This document shows positions 39,981 to 48,199 of a DNA stretch of 64,000 nucleotides, piece by piece (positions within the stretch are counted from its first letter, which is position 1; each line of letters starts with the position of its first letter). Position numbers and translations under genes: made by a program. Source of the DNA: Candidatus Flexifilum breve. GTDB lineage: Bacteria > Chloroflexota > Anaerolineae > Aggregatilineales > Phototrophicaceae. Under the pieces are notes generated by a model. It made no database searches, was not told the DNA's origin, and worked only from the letters and a program-made list of their open reading frames with translations. The DNA lies in NCBI GenBank assembly GCA_016717205.1, contig JADKGC010000010.1, positions 1-64,000 of the forward strand. Direction: 5' to 3'.

Positions 39981-42572
39981 ATGCATTTGATTCTGTGTCA
40001 CGATAACGCCGACTTCGACGCGGTCGCGTCGCTGTTGGCCGCGCATCGGCTCTACCCGGATGCGCTCCCTGTGCTGCCGCAGCGCCTCAACCGCAACGTC
40101 GAACGCTTTCTCGCGCTCTATCGCGGCGGGCTGCCGTTCGTCACCCATGACGAGCACCGCGGACGCGTGACGCAAGTTACGCTGGTGGATACTAACCGCG
40201 CGCCGGAACGGGTGCGCGGCATCAAGCCGAACACGCCGATTCACATCATTGATCACCATCCGCTGACGCGCGAACTTGAGCCGCACGAGACCTTTGACGG
40301 CGAAGTCATCGGCGCAAACGTCACCCTGCTGATCGAGAAGCTGCAGGCGGCGGGTATGACGCTCAATTCGCTGGAAGCGACTCTGCTGGCGCTCGGCCTG
40401 TACGAAGATACGGGTTCTCTCACCTATCGCCCGACCTCCCCGCGCGATATCCGTGCCGCCGCCTGGCTGCTCGAACAGGGTTTCGCGCTCGACGATGTGC
40501 GCCGCTTCCTCGATCCGCCGCTCAACGACGACCAGCAGGCGCTCTTCGAGACGCTCGTCACGTCGATGGAAAGCCGCACCGTGCAGGGTTATGCTGTGCT
40601 CGTCGGCTCGGCCAAACTCGACCGCTACCTGCCGGAGATCAGCGGCGTGGCGCATAAGCTGCGCGATACGCTCGACCCGGCAGCGCTTTTTCTGCTCATC
40701 GAAATGCCCAAGTCGCTCCAGCTCGTGTGCCGTTCAACCGACGACGCAATCAATGTGGGTGAGATCGCGCGGCATTTCGGCGGCGGTGGGCACGAACGCG
40801 CCGCGGCCTCGACCGTGCGCGGCCTGACCCGCGAGCAGGCGCTCGATGTGTTGTGGGAGCAGATCTATCTCACGGTGCAGCCTGCCGTGCGCGTCGCCGA
40901 CCTGATGTCGCAGGGTGTGCAAACCCTCGACGCGACTGCCAGCGTGGAGAGCGTCATCCGGCGCATGCGGCGGATCGGACACGAGGGCTTCCCGGTCGTG
41001 AGCGGCGGAAAAATCGTCGGCTTGCTCACCCGCCGCGACGCCGACCGCGCCGCCGAGCATGGTCTCGGGGCGCTGACCGTCGGTGAGATCATGTCGAGCG
41101 GCGAAGTCACGCTGCAGCCCAGCGACTCGGTCACGCTGCTCGAACAGAAGATGGTCGAAAGCGGCTGGGGGCAAATCCCGGTCGTGGACAGCAAGAACAA
41201 GCTGATCGGTATCGTCACACGCACCGATTTGATCAAGCATTGGGCGCGCACGCACCCAACCAATGCGCCGCCCGAAGCGCAGCAAATCACGAGCGAGCAG
41301 CTCCGCGACGTGCTGGATGTGCCCGCCGCCCGCCTCATCGAGCAGATCGCGGCCTACGCGCAGGAACGCGGCGTCAACCTGTATATGGTCGGCGGCGTGG
41401 TGCGCGACCTGCTGCTGCGCCGTCGCAACCTTGACCTCGATTTCGTAGTCGAAGGCGACGCGATCCAATTCGCGCAGGGCTTAAGCGAACGCTTGGGCGG
41501 ACGGGTGTCCAGCTTCAAGCCATTCGGCACGGCGAAGTGGCGCTTGTACGAAGGCGAGCTCAAGGCGGAAGCGCTTGGCGACCCGCTGGCGCTGCCCGAT
41601 CACGTCGACTTTGCGACCGCCCGCAGCGAGTTCTACGAATACCCGACCGCTCTCCCCACCGTATACAGCGGCTCGATCAAGCTGGATTTGGGGCGGCGCG
41701 ACTTCACGATCAACACGCTGGCCGTGCAGTTGAGTCCCGTTTCCGGGCGTGTGCTCGACTTTTACGGCGGCATCACCGATCTGTCGGCGGGGCGCATCCG
41801 CGCGCTGCATACGCTGTCGTTCGTCGACGACCCGACCCGCGTGCTGCGTGCCGTCCGCTTCGAGCGGCGCCTCGGCTTCACCATCGAACCGCGAACTGCC
41901 GAACTCATCCAGACGGCGCTACCCATGCTGCGGCGCATCACCGGGGAGCGCATCCGCAACGAACTAACGCTGCTGCTCAAAGAACGCGACCCGGAACTCA
42001 GCTTCCTGCTCTTGCAGCAGCGCGGCATCCTTGAAGCGATTCACGGTGCCTTCCGCGTCTCCGAAGCGATTGTGCCCCGAATGACCGCCGCCCGCACCGC
42101 CGAACCGCTGGCAACCATGAAACCCGTCGAACGCACCGATTTGCTGTGGATCCTGCTGCTGCTCGATGTGCCCCACTTGCCCGACCTGCTCGAACGCCTG
42201 CTGTTCAGCGGTGCGCTGGTCGAGAGCTTGCACGAAACGATCAGACTCGGGCAGCATCCCCTCACCGACTTCCAACCGAGCCGCGTCGTCGCGCGGTTGG
42301 ACGGTATGAGCGAGTTGGCGCTGTTCGCGGCCTGGTTAATTGCAGCCGACCCCCTAGCGCAACGCGCGATTCAGATGTATGTTGAAACATGGCGTCATGT
42401 CCGCCCGGTGACGGATGGGCATACGCTGCGGCAGCTCGGCATGGCGCCGGGACCGCGTTACGGCACCCTGCTGGCGCGGCTGCGCGCCGCCCGGCTGGAT
42501 GGCGTGATCACGACGGATGAGCAGGAAGCACATCTGCTCAAGGAGCTGCTTCACGATGACGGGACTGAATAG
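39981..42572 (+). CDS. DHH-CBS-CBS-tRNA nucleotidyltransferase fusion
   Basis: An 863-residue multidomain protein. Residues 1-190: DHH phosphoesterase (HDNADFDAVASLLAA, then IHIIDHHPLT). 200-300: DHHA1 (GGGGHERAAASTVRG near 268). 305-425: two CBS domains (VIRRMRRIGHEGFPVVSGGKI, VDSKNKLIGIVTRTDLIKHW). 450-: poly(A)-polymerase head domain (VNLYMVGGVVRDLLLRR, DLDFVVEGDAI, RRDFTINTLAV, DDPTRVLRAVRFERRLGF). DHH-CBS-CBS-nucleotidyltransferase is a known arrangement in several phyla where the enzyme adds A (or CCA) to tRNA 3' ends. Which reaction applies here is not shown. CBS domains usually sense adenosine nucleotides. It is the largest gene in this part and ends 16 bp inside the following GNAT gene. 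Confidence 0.92.
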   Translation: MHLILCHDNADFDAVASLLAAHRLYPDALPVLPQRLNRNVERFLALYRGGLPFVTHDEHRGRVTQVTLVDTNRAPERVRGIKPNTPIHIIDHHPLTRELEPHETFDGEVIGANVTLLIEKLQAAGMTLNSLEATLLALGLYEDTGSLTYRPTSPRDIRAAAWLLEQGFALDDVRRFLDPPLNDDQQALFETLVTSMESRTVQGYAVLVGSAKLDRYLPEISGVAHKLRDTLDPAALFLLIEMPKSLQLVCRSTDDAINVGEIARHFGGGGHERAAASTVRGLTREQALDVLWEQIYLTVQPAVRVADLMSQGVQTLDATASVESVIRRMRRIGHEGFPVVSGGKIVGLLTRRDADRAAEHGLGALTVGEIMSSGEVTLQPSDSVTLLEQKMVESGWGQIPVVDSKNKLIGIVTRTDLIKHWARTHPTNAPPEAQQITSEQLRDVLDVPAARLIEQIAAYAQERGVNLYMVGGVVRDLLLRRRNLDLDFVVEGDAIQFAQGLSERLGGRVSSFKPFGTAKWRLYEGELKAEALGDPLALPDHVDFATARSEFYEYPTALPTVYSGSIKLDLGRRDFTINTLAVQLSPVSGRVLDFYGGITDLSAGRIRALHTLSFVDDPTRVLRAVRFERRLGFTIEPRTAELIQTALPMLRRITGERIRNELTLLLKERDPELSFLLLQQRGILEAIHGAFRVSEAIVPRMTAARTAEPLATMKPVERTDLLWILLLLDVPHLPDLLERLLFSGALVESLHETIRLGQHPLTDFQPSRVVARLDGMSELALFAAWLIAADPLAQRAIQMYVETWRHVRPVTDGHTLRQLGMAPGPRYGTLLARLRAARLDGVITTDEQEAHLLKELLHDDGTE

Positions 42573-43089
42573 AGCGACTCTGCCCATTCAGCTAGACATC
42601 ACTTTTCGACTGGCCAAACGCACCGACCTGCCCAAACTGGAATGGTACGGCGAATACAGCCATTTTCGCACCGTATTTCGGCGGACGTTCAGCGAGCAGG
42701 AACAGCGCCGCCGCCTGATGCTCATTGCCGACTGCGCCGACTTCCCCATCGGGCACATATTCATTCAATTGAACAGCAGCCGCAGCCTGTGGGACACCCG
42801 CACGCGCGCTTACTTCTATTCTTTGCGCGTCATGGAGATGTTTCGCGGCAAAGGCATCGGCACGCGCCTGCTGGAAGAGGCCGAAACGATGGTGCACGAG
42901 CTCGGCTGTGGCTGGACGACAATCGCCGCCGCCAAAGATAATCCCGGTGCGCGCCGCTTGTACGAGCGCATGGGCTACCGAATCTTTGCGGAAGATAACG
43001 GAGATTGGAGTTATATTGATCATGAAGGTAAACTTCAAAACGTACATGAACCGTGTTGGGTCTTGGAAAAAAAGCTCAACTTCCGTTAA
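42556..43089 (+). CDS. GNAT-family N-acetyltransferase
   Basis: A 177-residue acetyl-CoA-dependent transferase. The acetyl-CoA loop is near VMEMFRGKGIGTRLLEEAE (residue 95-113, R-G-K-G-I-G-T pattern), followed by AAKDNPGARRLYERMGYRIF, the family's motif A/B. ATG 42556 is preferred over upstream in-frame codons because AAGGAG lies about 10 bases before it. The start overlaps the DHH-CBS gene by 17 bp, so translation may be coupled. Acetyl acceptor unknown. Confidence 0.85.
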   Translation: MTGLNRATLPIQLDITFRLAKRTDLPKLEWYGEYSHFRTVFRRTFSEQEQRRRLMLIADCADFPIGHIFIQLNSSRSLWDTRTRAYFYSLRVMEMFRGKGIGTRLLEEAETMVHELGCGWTTIAAAKDNPGARRLYERMGYRIFAEDNGDWSYIDHEGKLQNVHEPCWVLEKKLNFR

Positions 43090-43092
43090 AAT
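43063..43092 (+). promoter_or_regulatory. Promoter of the cupin gene
   Basis: TTGGAA (43063-43068), 18-base spacer and TAAAAT (43087-43092). It lies at the end of the GNAT gene, with a predicted start near 43100 and a leader of about 26 nt to ATG 43126. Confidence 0.5.
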
Positions 43093-43125
43093 GTACATGC
43101 ATCGACCGTTATATAGAGGCAGAGT

Positions 43126-43464
43126 ATGGCAATCGAACAAGACGCTGTGCGTGTGATTCGTTGGAGTGGTGGCCAACACCCGACATTGTCGAGTATTACA
43201 CGACAGATGCAAAAGGAAGGGCTGCGCCCTTACGCTTGGGAGAACACGCCAAACCAGCGTTACGCCGTCCGTTCCCATGGCTATACAAAGGTCATGTACG
43301 TCGTTCAGGGTACCATCGAGATTACCCTGCCGGACAGTAACAAGAGCGTGAAACTGCGTGGTGGCGACCGCGTCGAAATTCCGGCGGGTGTCCGTCATGG
43401 CGCAATCATCGGCAGCAGTGGCGCGAAATGCGTCGAAGCGGCGGTCAACCCAGTCCGCGCCTGA
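43126..43464 (+). CDS. Single-domain cupin protein
   Basis: A 112-residue beta-barrel protein. The cupin pattern shows as RSHGYTKVMYVVQGTIEITL near residue 49 and GDRVEIPAGVRHGAI near 85. Metal-binding residues of classical cupins would be two His, a Glu and a late His. Here only one early His (SHGY) and one late His (RHG) are evident, so the metal site is not clear. Likely role is small-molecule binding or a simple enzyme. The ribosome site GAGGCAG precedes the ATG. The stop overlaps the molybdopterin-domain gene (TGATG), so they are co-translated. Confidence 0.82.
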   Translation: MAIEQDAVRVIRWSGGQHPTLSSITRQMQKEGLRPYAWENTPNQRYAVRSHGYTKVMYVVQGTIEITLPDSNKSVKLRGGDRVEIPAGVRHGAIIGSSGAKCVEAAVNPVRA

Positions 43465-44039
43465 TGCCGACCAACCAACACATTCGCTCAATTCCCCCGA
43501 TTAATTCGCATGTGTGGGCTTTCTCAATCGGTGGGCTGGTACGCCATCCCCTGATCCTGTCCTACGCCGATTTACTGCGCCAACCGTCGGTCACGCTCCC
43601 GGTGAATGTGATCTGCACGGATCGGCGGAGTCTTGATTCCGCTCACTACACGGGTGTGCCTCTATCCGCCCTATTTGACCTCGTCGAACTGCGGGAGGGC
43701 GCACAGTTTGTCACGATGCATGCCTACGACGGCTACACCAGCGTTTTGCGCCTCGACGACCTGCGCGAGCAAGCCTATATCGCCTATGCGATTGACGGCC
43801 AACCGCTCACACATGAGCAAGGCGCGCCTGCCCGCTTGGTGATTCCCGGTCGCTACGGCTACAAGATGCCCAAGTGGATTACGCGCCTCGAAGCGACCGA
43901 GCAAGCGATAAGCGGCACATGGGAAAAACGCGGTTTTGATCGGGACGGCCAACTCAACGCGGTGGTGGAGATCACGCACCACGAAACTCTGGCGGATGGG
44001 CAAGTTCGTCTGCATGGGTTCGCCTACAGCCCCACCTGA
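43464..44039 (+). CDS. Molybdopterin-binding oxidoreductase (sulfite-oxidase-like), frameshifted
   Basis: A 191-residue product of the Mo-binding oxidoreductase (PF00174-type) family. VWAFSIGGLVRHPLILSYAD and VNVICTDRRSLDSAHYTGVP show the cofactor site with the Mo-ligating Cys (ICTDRRS). HAYDGYTSVLRLDDL, ARLVIPGRYGYKMPKWIT and VRLHGFAYSPT continue the fold. At TGA 44037-44039 the frame stops just where the C-terminal beta-domain should begin. Another frame carries it on from about 44022 to 44229. A base is probably lost or gained in the AGCCCCACC run. ATG 43464 overlaps the cupin stop. Confidence 0.85.
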   Translation: MPTNQHIRSIPPINSHVWAFSIGGLVRHPLILSYADLLRQPSVTLPVNVICTDRRSLDSAHYTGVPLSALFDLVELREGAQFVTMHAYDGYTSVLRLDDLREQAYIAYAIDGQPLTHEQGAPARLVIPGRYGYKMPKWITRLEATEQAISGTWEKRGFDRDGQLNAVVEITHHETLADGQVRLHGFAYSPT

Positions 44040-44229
44040 AACGTTGGACATGTTGGAAATCATGGTGGATCGCGGATTGTCCACACGCTTCCCATTGAGC
44101 GGGACCTACTGGCAGGTTGATTGGATGCCACCTTATCCTAATGGCAACTTCCGTTTTGAAGCAGCAGTCGGGACACGTCGACAGGGCCGCCTCGCGCTTG
44201 TTCGTCAGCACTACCTGATTCGCACATGA
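44022..44229 (+). CDS. C-terminal domain of the molybdopterin oxidoreductase (other frame)
   Basis: In frame +1 this reads APPETLDMLEIMVDRGLSTR and TYWQVDWMPPYPNG, ending FEAAVGTRRQGRLALVRQHY and TGA 44227-44229, the expected immunoglobulin-like C-terminal domain of Mo-binding oxidoreductases. There is no start codon or ribosome site at 44022. The next gene's ATG (44226) overlaps its TGA, which supports this as the true C-terminus of the upstream gene. Most likely a single-base indel separates them. Confidence 0.75.
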
Positions 44230-45056
44230 TCTCACGCCGCGACTTTCTCAAAGCCGCCGGAATTACCCTCTGCGCTGCCCATATTCCCGGCTTAATCTCT
44301 GCAACGCCAGCAGCAGCCACGCCGAACTTGGTTCCGCTGTACGGACGTGTTCTCCGGGGACATGGTGGTTTGTGGACGGACAGCATCATCCCAATTCACG
44401 CCACGCTGCCAGACGGCTACCAGACGCCACACGGTCTCATTCCGAAGCGCAACCTGCAACCGATGCTCACGTCCGCGGTGTATCAGACGGCGAGCACCCC
44501 CCCGCCCTTCACCGCTGAGGTCGTCGGTGCCAGCGCGGTGCTCCATCGCTGGTGCAACAGTGATGCGCCGCCCGTGGAGAGCGTCGGTCATGGGGGGCTG
44601 CTCCGTGTCGTAGATCGGCTGAGTTATGACGGTGTGGACTGGTATGGGGTTGATCTGCATGGGGATGGACGACTATTCTGGACGCACAGCGCCCCCCTCG
44701 CGCCGCTGACGCTGCCCGCGCCCGTACCTGACCTCACGCTGCGACTAGACCGTTCCTCGTATACGCTCACCGCGCTGCAAGGCGCCCGGGCTCTGTTCAG
44801 CGTGCCCTTTGGAACAAAGCATTCCCAGCTGATGGCGATTTTCGCTCACTCAGCAGACTTTGATTGCGGAAACACAAGATATCGCCGCCTCGCGCCATTC
44901 GTCACTTCTTTCAGTGATCAAGTTCACGTCTACGGCGCGTACTGGCACAATGATTTCGGCGGTTTCTCTCACGATGAGGGGATACAAGTCCCGCCGTATA
45001 TCGCCAAATGGATCTACGGAGCTTCTCAGGGTGGCGCACGGGTAATGATCGACTAG
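44226..45056 (+). CDS. Tat-exported L,D-transpeptidase-like protein lacking the catalytic Cys
   Basis: A 276-residue protein with a twin-arginine signal (SRRDFLK at residues 3-9, then hydrophobic AGITLCAAHIPGLIS). The remaining chain resembles YkuD L,D-transpeptidases, ending with the FSDQVHVYGAYWHNDFG segment near residue 240. In active enzymes this reads HG...WHxxFG...SHGC. Here the first His is Tyr (VYGAYWH) and the SHGC motif is SHDEG, so the nucleophile Cys is missing. No nearby frame restores it. I read it as a pseudo-transpeptidase, possibly binding peptidoglycan without cross-linking. Start ATG 44226 overlaps the TGA of the molybdopterin C-terminal part. Homology of the mid-part is uncertain. 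Confidence 0.7.
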   Translation: MISRRDFLKAAGITLCAAHIPGLISATPAAATPNLVPLYGRVLRGHGGLWTDSIIPIHATLPDGYQTPHGLIPKRNLQPMLTSAVYQTASTPPPFTAEVVGASAVLHRWCNSDAPPVESVGHGGLLRVVDRLSYDGVDWYGVDLHGDGRLFWTHSAPLAPLTLPAPVPDLTLRLDRSSYTLTALQGARALFSVPFGTKHSQLMAIFAHSADFDCGNTRYRRLAPFVTSFSDQVHVYGAYWHNDFGGFSHDEGIQVPPYIAKWIYGASQGGARVMID

Positions 45057-45106
45057 CCCACGTGCTCTATAATACAGTGAAGTACAACGCAACCGGGTAA
45101 AACTCT

Positions 45107-46465
45107 ATGTCTGTCACCTTTTCTTTGGCGTTCATCGCCGGATTAGTTTCATTCTTGTCGCCCTGCTGTTTGCCGCTCGTTCCCGCGTACATCGGTTACA
45201 TGGGCGGGCGCTTGACCAACACCGTCGCGGCGCAGGTCGGCGGGGCCGCAGTCATGACGCGCCCCACGCTCGCCAGCCGCTTCACCACGTTTACGCACGG
45301 TCTCGCCTTTGTGCTCGGCTTCTCGGTGGTCTTCGTCTCGATTGGCTTGCTGACGACCGCCTTCATCAGCGTGGTTGGGCGTGGCAGTGTCAGCGTGATC
45401 ACCGACATCATCAGCCGCGCGGGCGGCCTGCTGATCATCTTCTTCGGCCTCAACTTCATGGGCTTGCTGCCGCGGTTCTTCCGCTACCTGCTCAAAGAGC
45501 AGACGATCATCAGCACGCCGGTGACGGGTGTCGTGTTCGGCGCGGCGATGGCGCTGCTGCTCCTGTGGGCGCTTATCGATTGGCTGATCGCCCTGCCCTT
45601 CATCACCATGCTGGTGCTGTGGCTGGTCCTCGGCGGCGCGTTCACCCGCCCGCAGACCTTCTGGACGAACACGCTCAACCGCCTGCAAATGTTGTGGTTC
45701 GCCGATACCCGCAAAGAGATGGTCGCAGGTGGTCATCAGAACTATCTCAGCTCCTTCGTCATGGGGATTGTGTTCTCGGCGGGCTGGACGCCGTGCATCG
45801 GCCCGATCTACGGCAGCATTTTGACGATGGCGGCGACCGGCGGCAGCGCCAGCGAAGCGGGCGCGATGCTTGCGGCGTATTCGCTCGGCCTCGGCATTCC
45901 CTTCCTCGCCGCCGCGCTCCTGCTCGACAGCGCGCAGTCCTTCCTGCGCAAGCTCCAGCGCCACATCCACAAAATCGAACTGGTCAGCGGCGCGTTCCTC
46001 GTCCTGATCGGCGTGCTGGTCGCCACGGGCAACCTGCAGCGCCTCAGCCAGAACTTCGCCGTCACCTTCTCCGACTTCTCGTATAACCTCGAAGACTGTG
46101 TCGTCAGGGTCAGCAGCGGGGAACTGGCCTTCGGGCAAATCATCGACTGCGTCAACGGGCAATTTGCCCGCCGAAACCAGCGCCGCGCCCGTGGTCGAAG
46201 CGGCGAGCATCCGGATCCGCCGCCGCGCCGGGCATCACCGATCTGGCAGGTTCAGGTGAAATTGGCTTGGAGGTCGGGAAGATTGCGCCCGACTTCCAAA
46301 CCGTTGATGAGGACGGCGAGCCATTCCGCCTGTCCGATCATCGCGGCGAGGTGGTGCTGCTCAACTTCTGGGCGACGTGGTGCGGCCCGTGCCGCGTCGA
46401 AATGCCGGAATTCGAAGCGGCATATCAGGCGAACAAAGACCGCGGTTTCGTCATCGTCGGCGTGA
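45107..46465 (+). CDS. CcdA/DsbD-type cytochrome c biogenesis membrane protein (frameshifted C-terminus)
   Basis: The first ~350 residues are a CcdA-like reductant channel: FIAGLVSFLSPCCLPLVPAYIGY with the first redox Cys pair, a central insert, then FVMGIVFSAGWTPCIGPIYGS with the second Cys and the AYSLGLGIPFLAAALLL helix. It moves electrons across the membrane to external thioredoxin-like proteins. From CVNGQF near 46155 the frame becomes Arg-rich and nonsense up to 46465. In other frames the sequence reads NLPAETSAAPVVEAAS and then SAAAPGITDLAGSGEIG, leading straight into the redoxin at 46267. So a CcdA-redoxin fusion is likely, interrupted by two small shifts between about 46150 and 46210. 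Confidence 0.85.
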   Translation: MSVTFSLAFIAGLVSFLSPCCLPLVPAYIGYMGGRLTNTVAAQVGGAAVMTRPTLASRFTTFTHGLAFVLGFSVVFVSIGLLTTAFISVVGRGSVSVITDIISRAGGLLIIFFGLNFMGLLPRFFRYLLKEQTIISTPVTGVVFGAAMALLLLWALIDWLIALPFITMLVLWLVLGGAFTRPQTFWTNTLNRLQMLWFADTRKEMVAGGHQNYLSSFVMGIVFSAGWTPCIGPIYGSILTMAATGGSASEAGAMLAAYSLGLGIPFLAAALLLDSAQSFLRKLQRHIHKIELVSGAFLVLIGVLVATGNLQRLSQNFAVTFSDFSYNLEDCVVRVSSGELAFGQIIDCVNGQFARRNQRRARGRSGEHPDPPPRRASPIWQVQVKLAWRSGRLRPTSKPLMRTASHSACPIIAARWCCSTSGRRGAARAASKCRNSKRHIRRTKTAVSSSSA

Positions 46466-46689
46466 ACAACGGCGAAACGCCGCAGGCCGTGACCGCCTTC
46501 CGCGCCGATCAACGCGTGACCTTCCCGCTCGTCATGGACGAGTCGTTCGCTATCTCCGACGAATATGTCGTGCAGCAGTTCCCGACCACCTATGTGATCG
46601 GGCGGGATGGCACAATCCGCGCGCGCAACTACGGCGCGTTGACCGCGGAACAGATCAGCCAGTTTGTGGACGACGCCCTGGCGTCCTGA
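46267..46689 (+). CDS. TlpA-like redoxin domain, probably the C-terminal half of the CcdA protein
   Basis: A 140-residue thioredoxin-fold domain: IAPDFQTVDEDGEPFRLSDH, then NFWATWCGPCRVEMPEFEAAY with the CGPC active site, and the cis-Pro at QFPTTYVIGRDG. It has no signal peptide of its own and no ribosome site at TTG 46267. The same frame extends upstream as SAAAPGITDLAGSGEIG, a linker that fits a CcdA-TlpA fusion similar in plan to DipZ proteins. It would act outside the cytoplasmic membrane, fed with electrons by the CcdA part. Its TGA overlaps the ATG of the next redoxin. Confidence 0.8.
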   Translation: MEVGKIAPDFQTVDEDGEPFRLSDHRGEVVLLNFWATWCGPCRVEMPEFEAAYQANKDRGFVIVGVNNGETPQAVTAFRADQRVTFPLVMDESFAISDEYVVQQFPTTYVIGRDGTIRARNYGALTAEQISQFVDDALAS

Positions 46690-47222
46690 TGCGAGCCGCG
46701 GCCGCGCTCGCTGATCTTCGCGGCCGGTCTGCTGCTGCGGCGGCGGCGCTGGTCATCAGCGCGGGATTGCCGCAGCGTAGTGACTATACGCAAGTTGGCA
46801 TCATCGGGAACCTCCCCATCGCGCCCGAAGTCGGCGCGCTCGCTCCCCCCATTCCACTCAACTCAAGTACGCTCTCTTTCCCAACCGGCAAACCCGCTAT
46901 AATCAACTTCTGGGCGACGTGGTGCGCTCCCTGTGAGGCCGAAATGCCTGAACTCCAAGCGTTTCAAGCCGCGCATCCCGACGTGCAGGTGATCGCCGTG
47001 AATGTCGGCGAACAACGTGCCGTGGCGGCGGACTGGCTCACCGCGCGGGGGCTTGACCTGACGGTCGCCTTTGACCCCAACGCGGACACTTTTCGCTTGT
47101 ACGCGGTGCGCGGCCTGCCCACGACGTTCGTCGTCGCGCCGGACGGCTTCATCCGCCACATTGCCTTCGGCGGAGTGACGCAAAGCGCGCTCGAAGCGCA
47201 GCTCACGGATTGGATCGACTGA
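46689..47222 (+). CDS. Second TlpA-like thioredoxin protein
   Basis: A 177-residue thioredoxin-fold protein: PAIINFWATWCAPCEAEMPE with CAPC near residue 78, and GLPTTFVVAPDGFIRHIAFGG with the cis-Pro. The N-terminus, as read, is Ala/Arg-rich (MRAAAALADLRGRSAAAAAALVISAG). The next frame over the same stretch reads RSLIFAAGLLL, a better signal anchor, so a further small shift in the GCTGCTGCGGCGG run may have spoiled it. It would be an exported thiol-disulfide reductant for cytochrome c or other proteins. ATG 46689 overlaps the TGA of the preceding redoxin. Confidence 0.8.
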   Translation: MRAAAALADLRGRSAAAAAALVISAGLPQRSDYTQVGIIGNLPIAPEVGALAPPIPLNSSTLSFPTGKPAIINFWATWCAPCEAEMPELQAFQAAHPDVQVIAVNVGEQRAVAADWLTARGLDLTVAFDPNADTFRLYAVRGLPTTFVVAPDGFIRHIAFGGVTQSALEAQLTDWID

Positions 47223-47236
47223 GGAGGACTTACCGT

Positions 47237-48037
47237 TTGAACGCACTTGACAGACGCCGTCAGCGGGCGCTGCGCCTGAACCGCTGGACGTTGGGACTTG
47301 CCCGCCATTGGCTGAAGATCGCCTTGGTGGTGGTCGGCATCTTCGCGGCGCTGCCGTGGATCGCACCGACGCTTATGCACTTCGGCCTGACCGGGCCAGC
47401 CCGCGCGCTGTATACCGTGTACAGCCCGTTCTGCCATCAGTTCGCCTTCCGCTCGATCTTCCTCTACGGCGACCAGGCGTTTTACCCGCGCGCGGTCAGC
47501 GGCACATCCTTGACGCCCTTCGAGGTGGGCAGCTCAGCTTCGCAGGAGTGGCAGGAAGCCGTCTCCCACTGGGTCGGCATCCCCGGGCGCAGCATGTTCG
47601 CCTCGCTGGACACCTTCGATCCGTATGTCTGGTCGCCCGATTTGCAGTTTGCCGCACGCGAATTCCTCGGTACACCGGAGATGGGCTACAAGACGACGCT
47701 CTGCGCCCGCGACATGGCCAGCTACACCATGCTGTTCGTCGGCATGCTGATCTACAGCATTCCGGTGGTGCGGCGGCGACTGCGCCCAGCGCCCGTGCTG
47801 CTCTATATTCTGCTCGGGCTTGCGCCGATTGGCATCGACGGGATGAGCCAACTGCTGGGCTATGCGCCCTTCAACCTATGGCCACCGCGCGAAACCGACC
47901 CGATCTTCCGCGTGGTGACGGGCGGCTTGTTCGGCCTGATGAACGCGTGGCTCGGCCTGCCCTACCTCGAAGCGTCGTTCAAAGATACCCGCCAGCAGAT
48001 CGAGATCAAGCTGCTGCGGGCAGGGCTCACGCCGTAA
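47237..48037 (+). CDS. DUF2085 membrane protein
   Basis: A 266-residue protein with DUF2085 hallmarks: FCHQFAFRS near residue 65, the CARDMASYTMLFVG helix near 155, and IGIDGMSQLLGY near 200. Four to five membrane segments are visible (LKIALVVVGIFAALPWI, MLFVGMLIYSIPVV, VLLYILLGLAPIGID, VVTGGLFGLMNAWLG). The function of the family is unknown. The TTG at 47237 has GAGGAGG 9 bases upstream. The long frame upstream lacks any start signal. It follows the redoxin genes by 14 bp, so its membrane work may be related to thiol or cytochrome chemistry, but that is only neighbourhood evidence. Confidence 0.85.
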   Translation: MNALDRRRQRALRLNRWTLGLARHWLKIALVVVGIFAALPWIAPTLMHFGLTGPARALYTVYSPFCHQFAFRSIFLYGDQAFYPRAVSGTSLTPFEVGSSASQEWQEAVSHWVGIPGRSMFASLDTFDPYVWSPDLQFAAREFLGTPEMGYKTTLCARDMASYTMLFVGMLIYSIPVVRRRLRPAPVLLYILLGLAPIGIDGMSQLLGYAPFNLWPPRETDPIFRVVTGGLFGLMNAWLGLPYLEASFKDTRQQIEIKLLRAGLTP

Positions 48038-48151
48038 AGCGAATATCCGCACTGATGGAACGGTGTCGCTTGGTCCAAATGGCGCAGCGCACAGCGCCTT
48101 GATTTCCTCTTGGTAACACACCAACCGAACCTTCCGTTTACCACGACAAAT

Positions 48152-48184
48152 AAAAACCCCCGGTCAGAAATGACCGGGGGTTTT
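48152..48184. terminator. Bidirectional terminator between DUF2085 and TadE-like gene
   Basis: AAAACCCCCGGTCA (48152-48166) pairs with TGACCGGGGGTTTT (48171-48184), a 14-bp stem with a 4-base loop GAAA. The Ts lie at the end of the stem on both strands. Confidence 0.85.
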
Positions 48185-48199
48185 CGTTAACCCTAAAAC

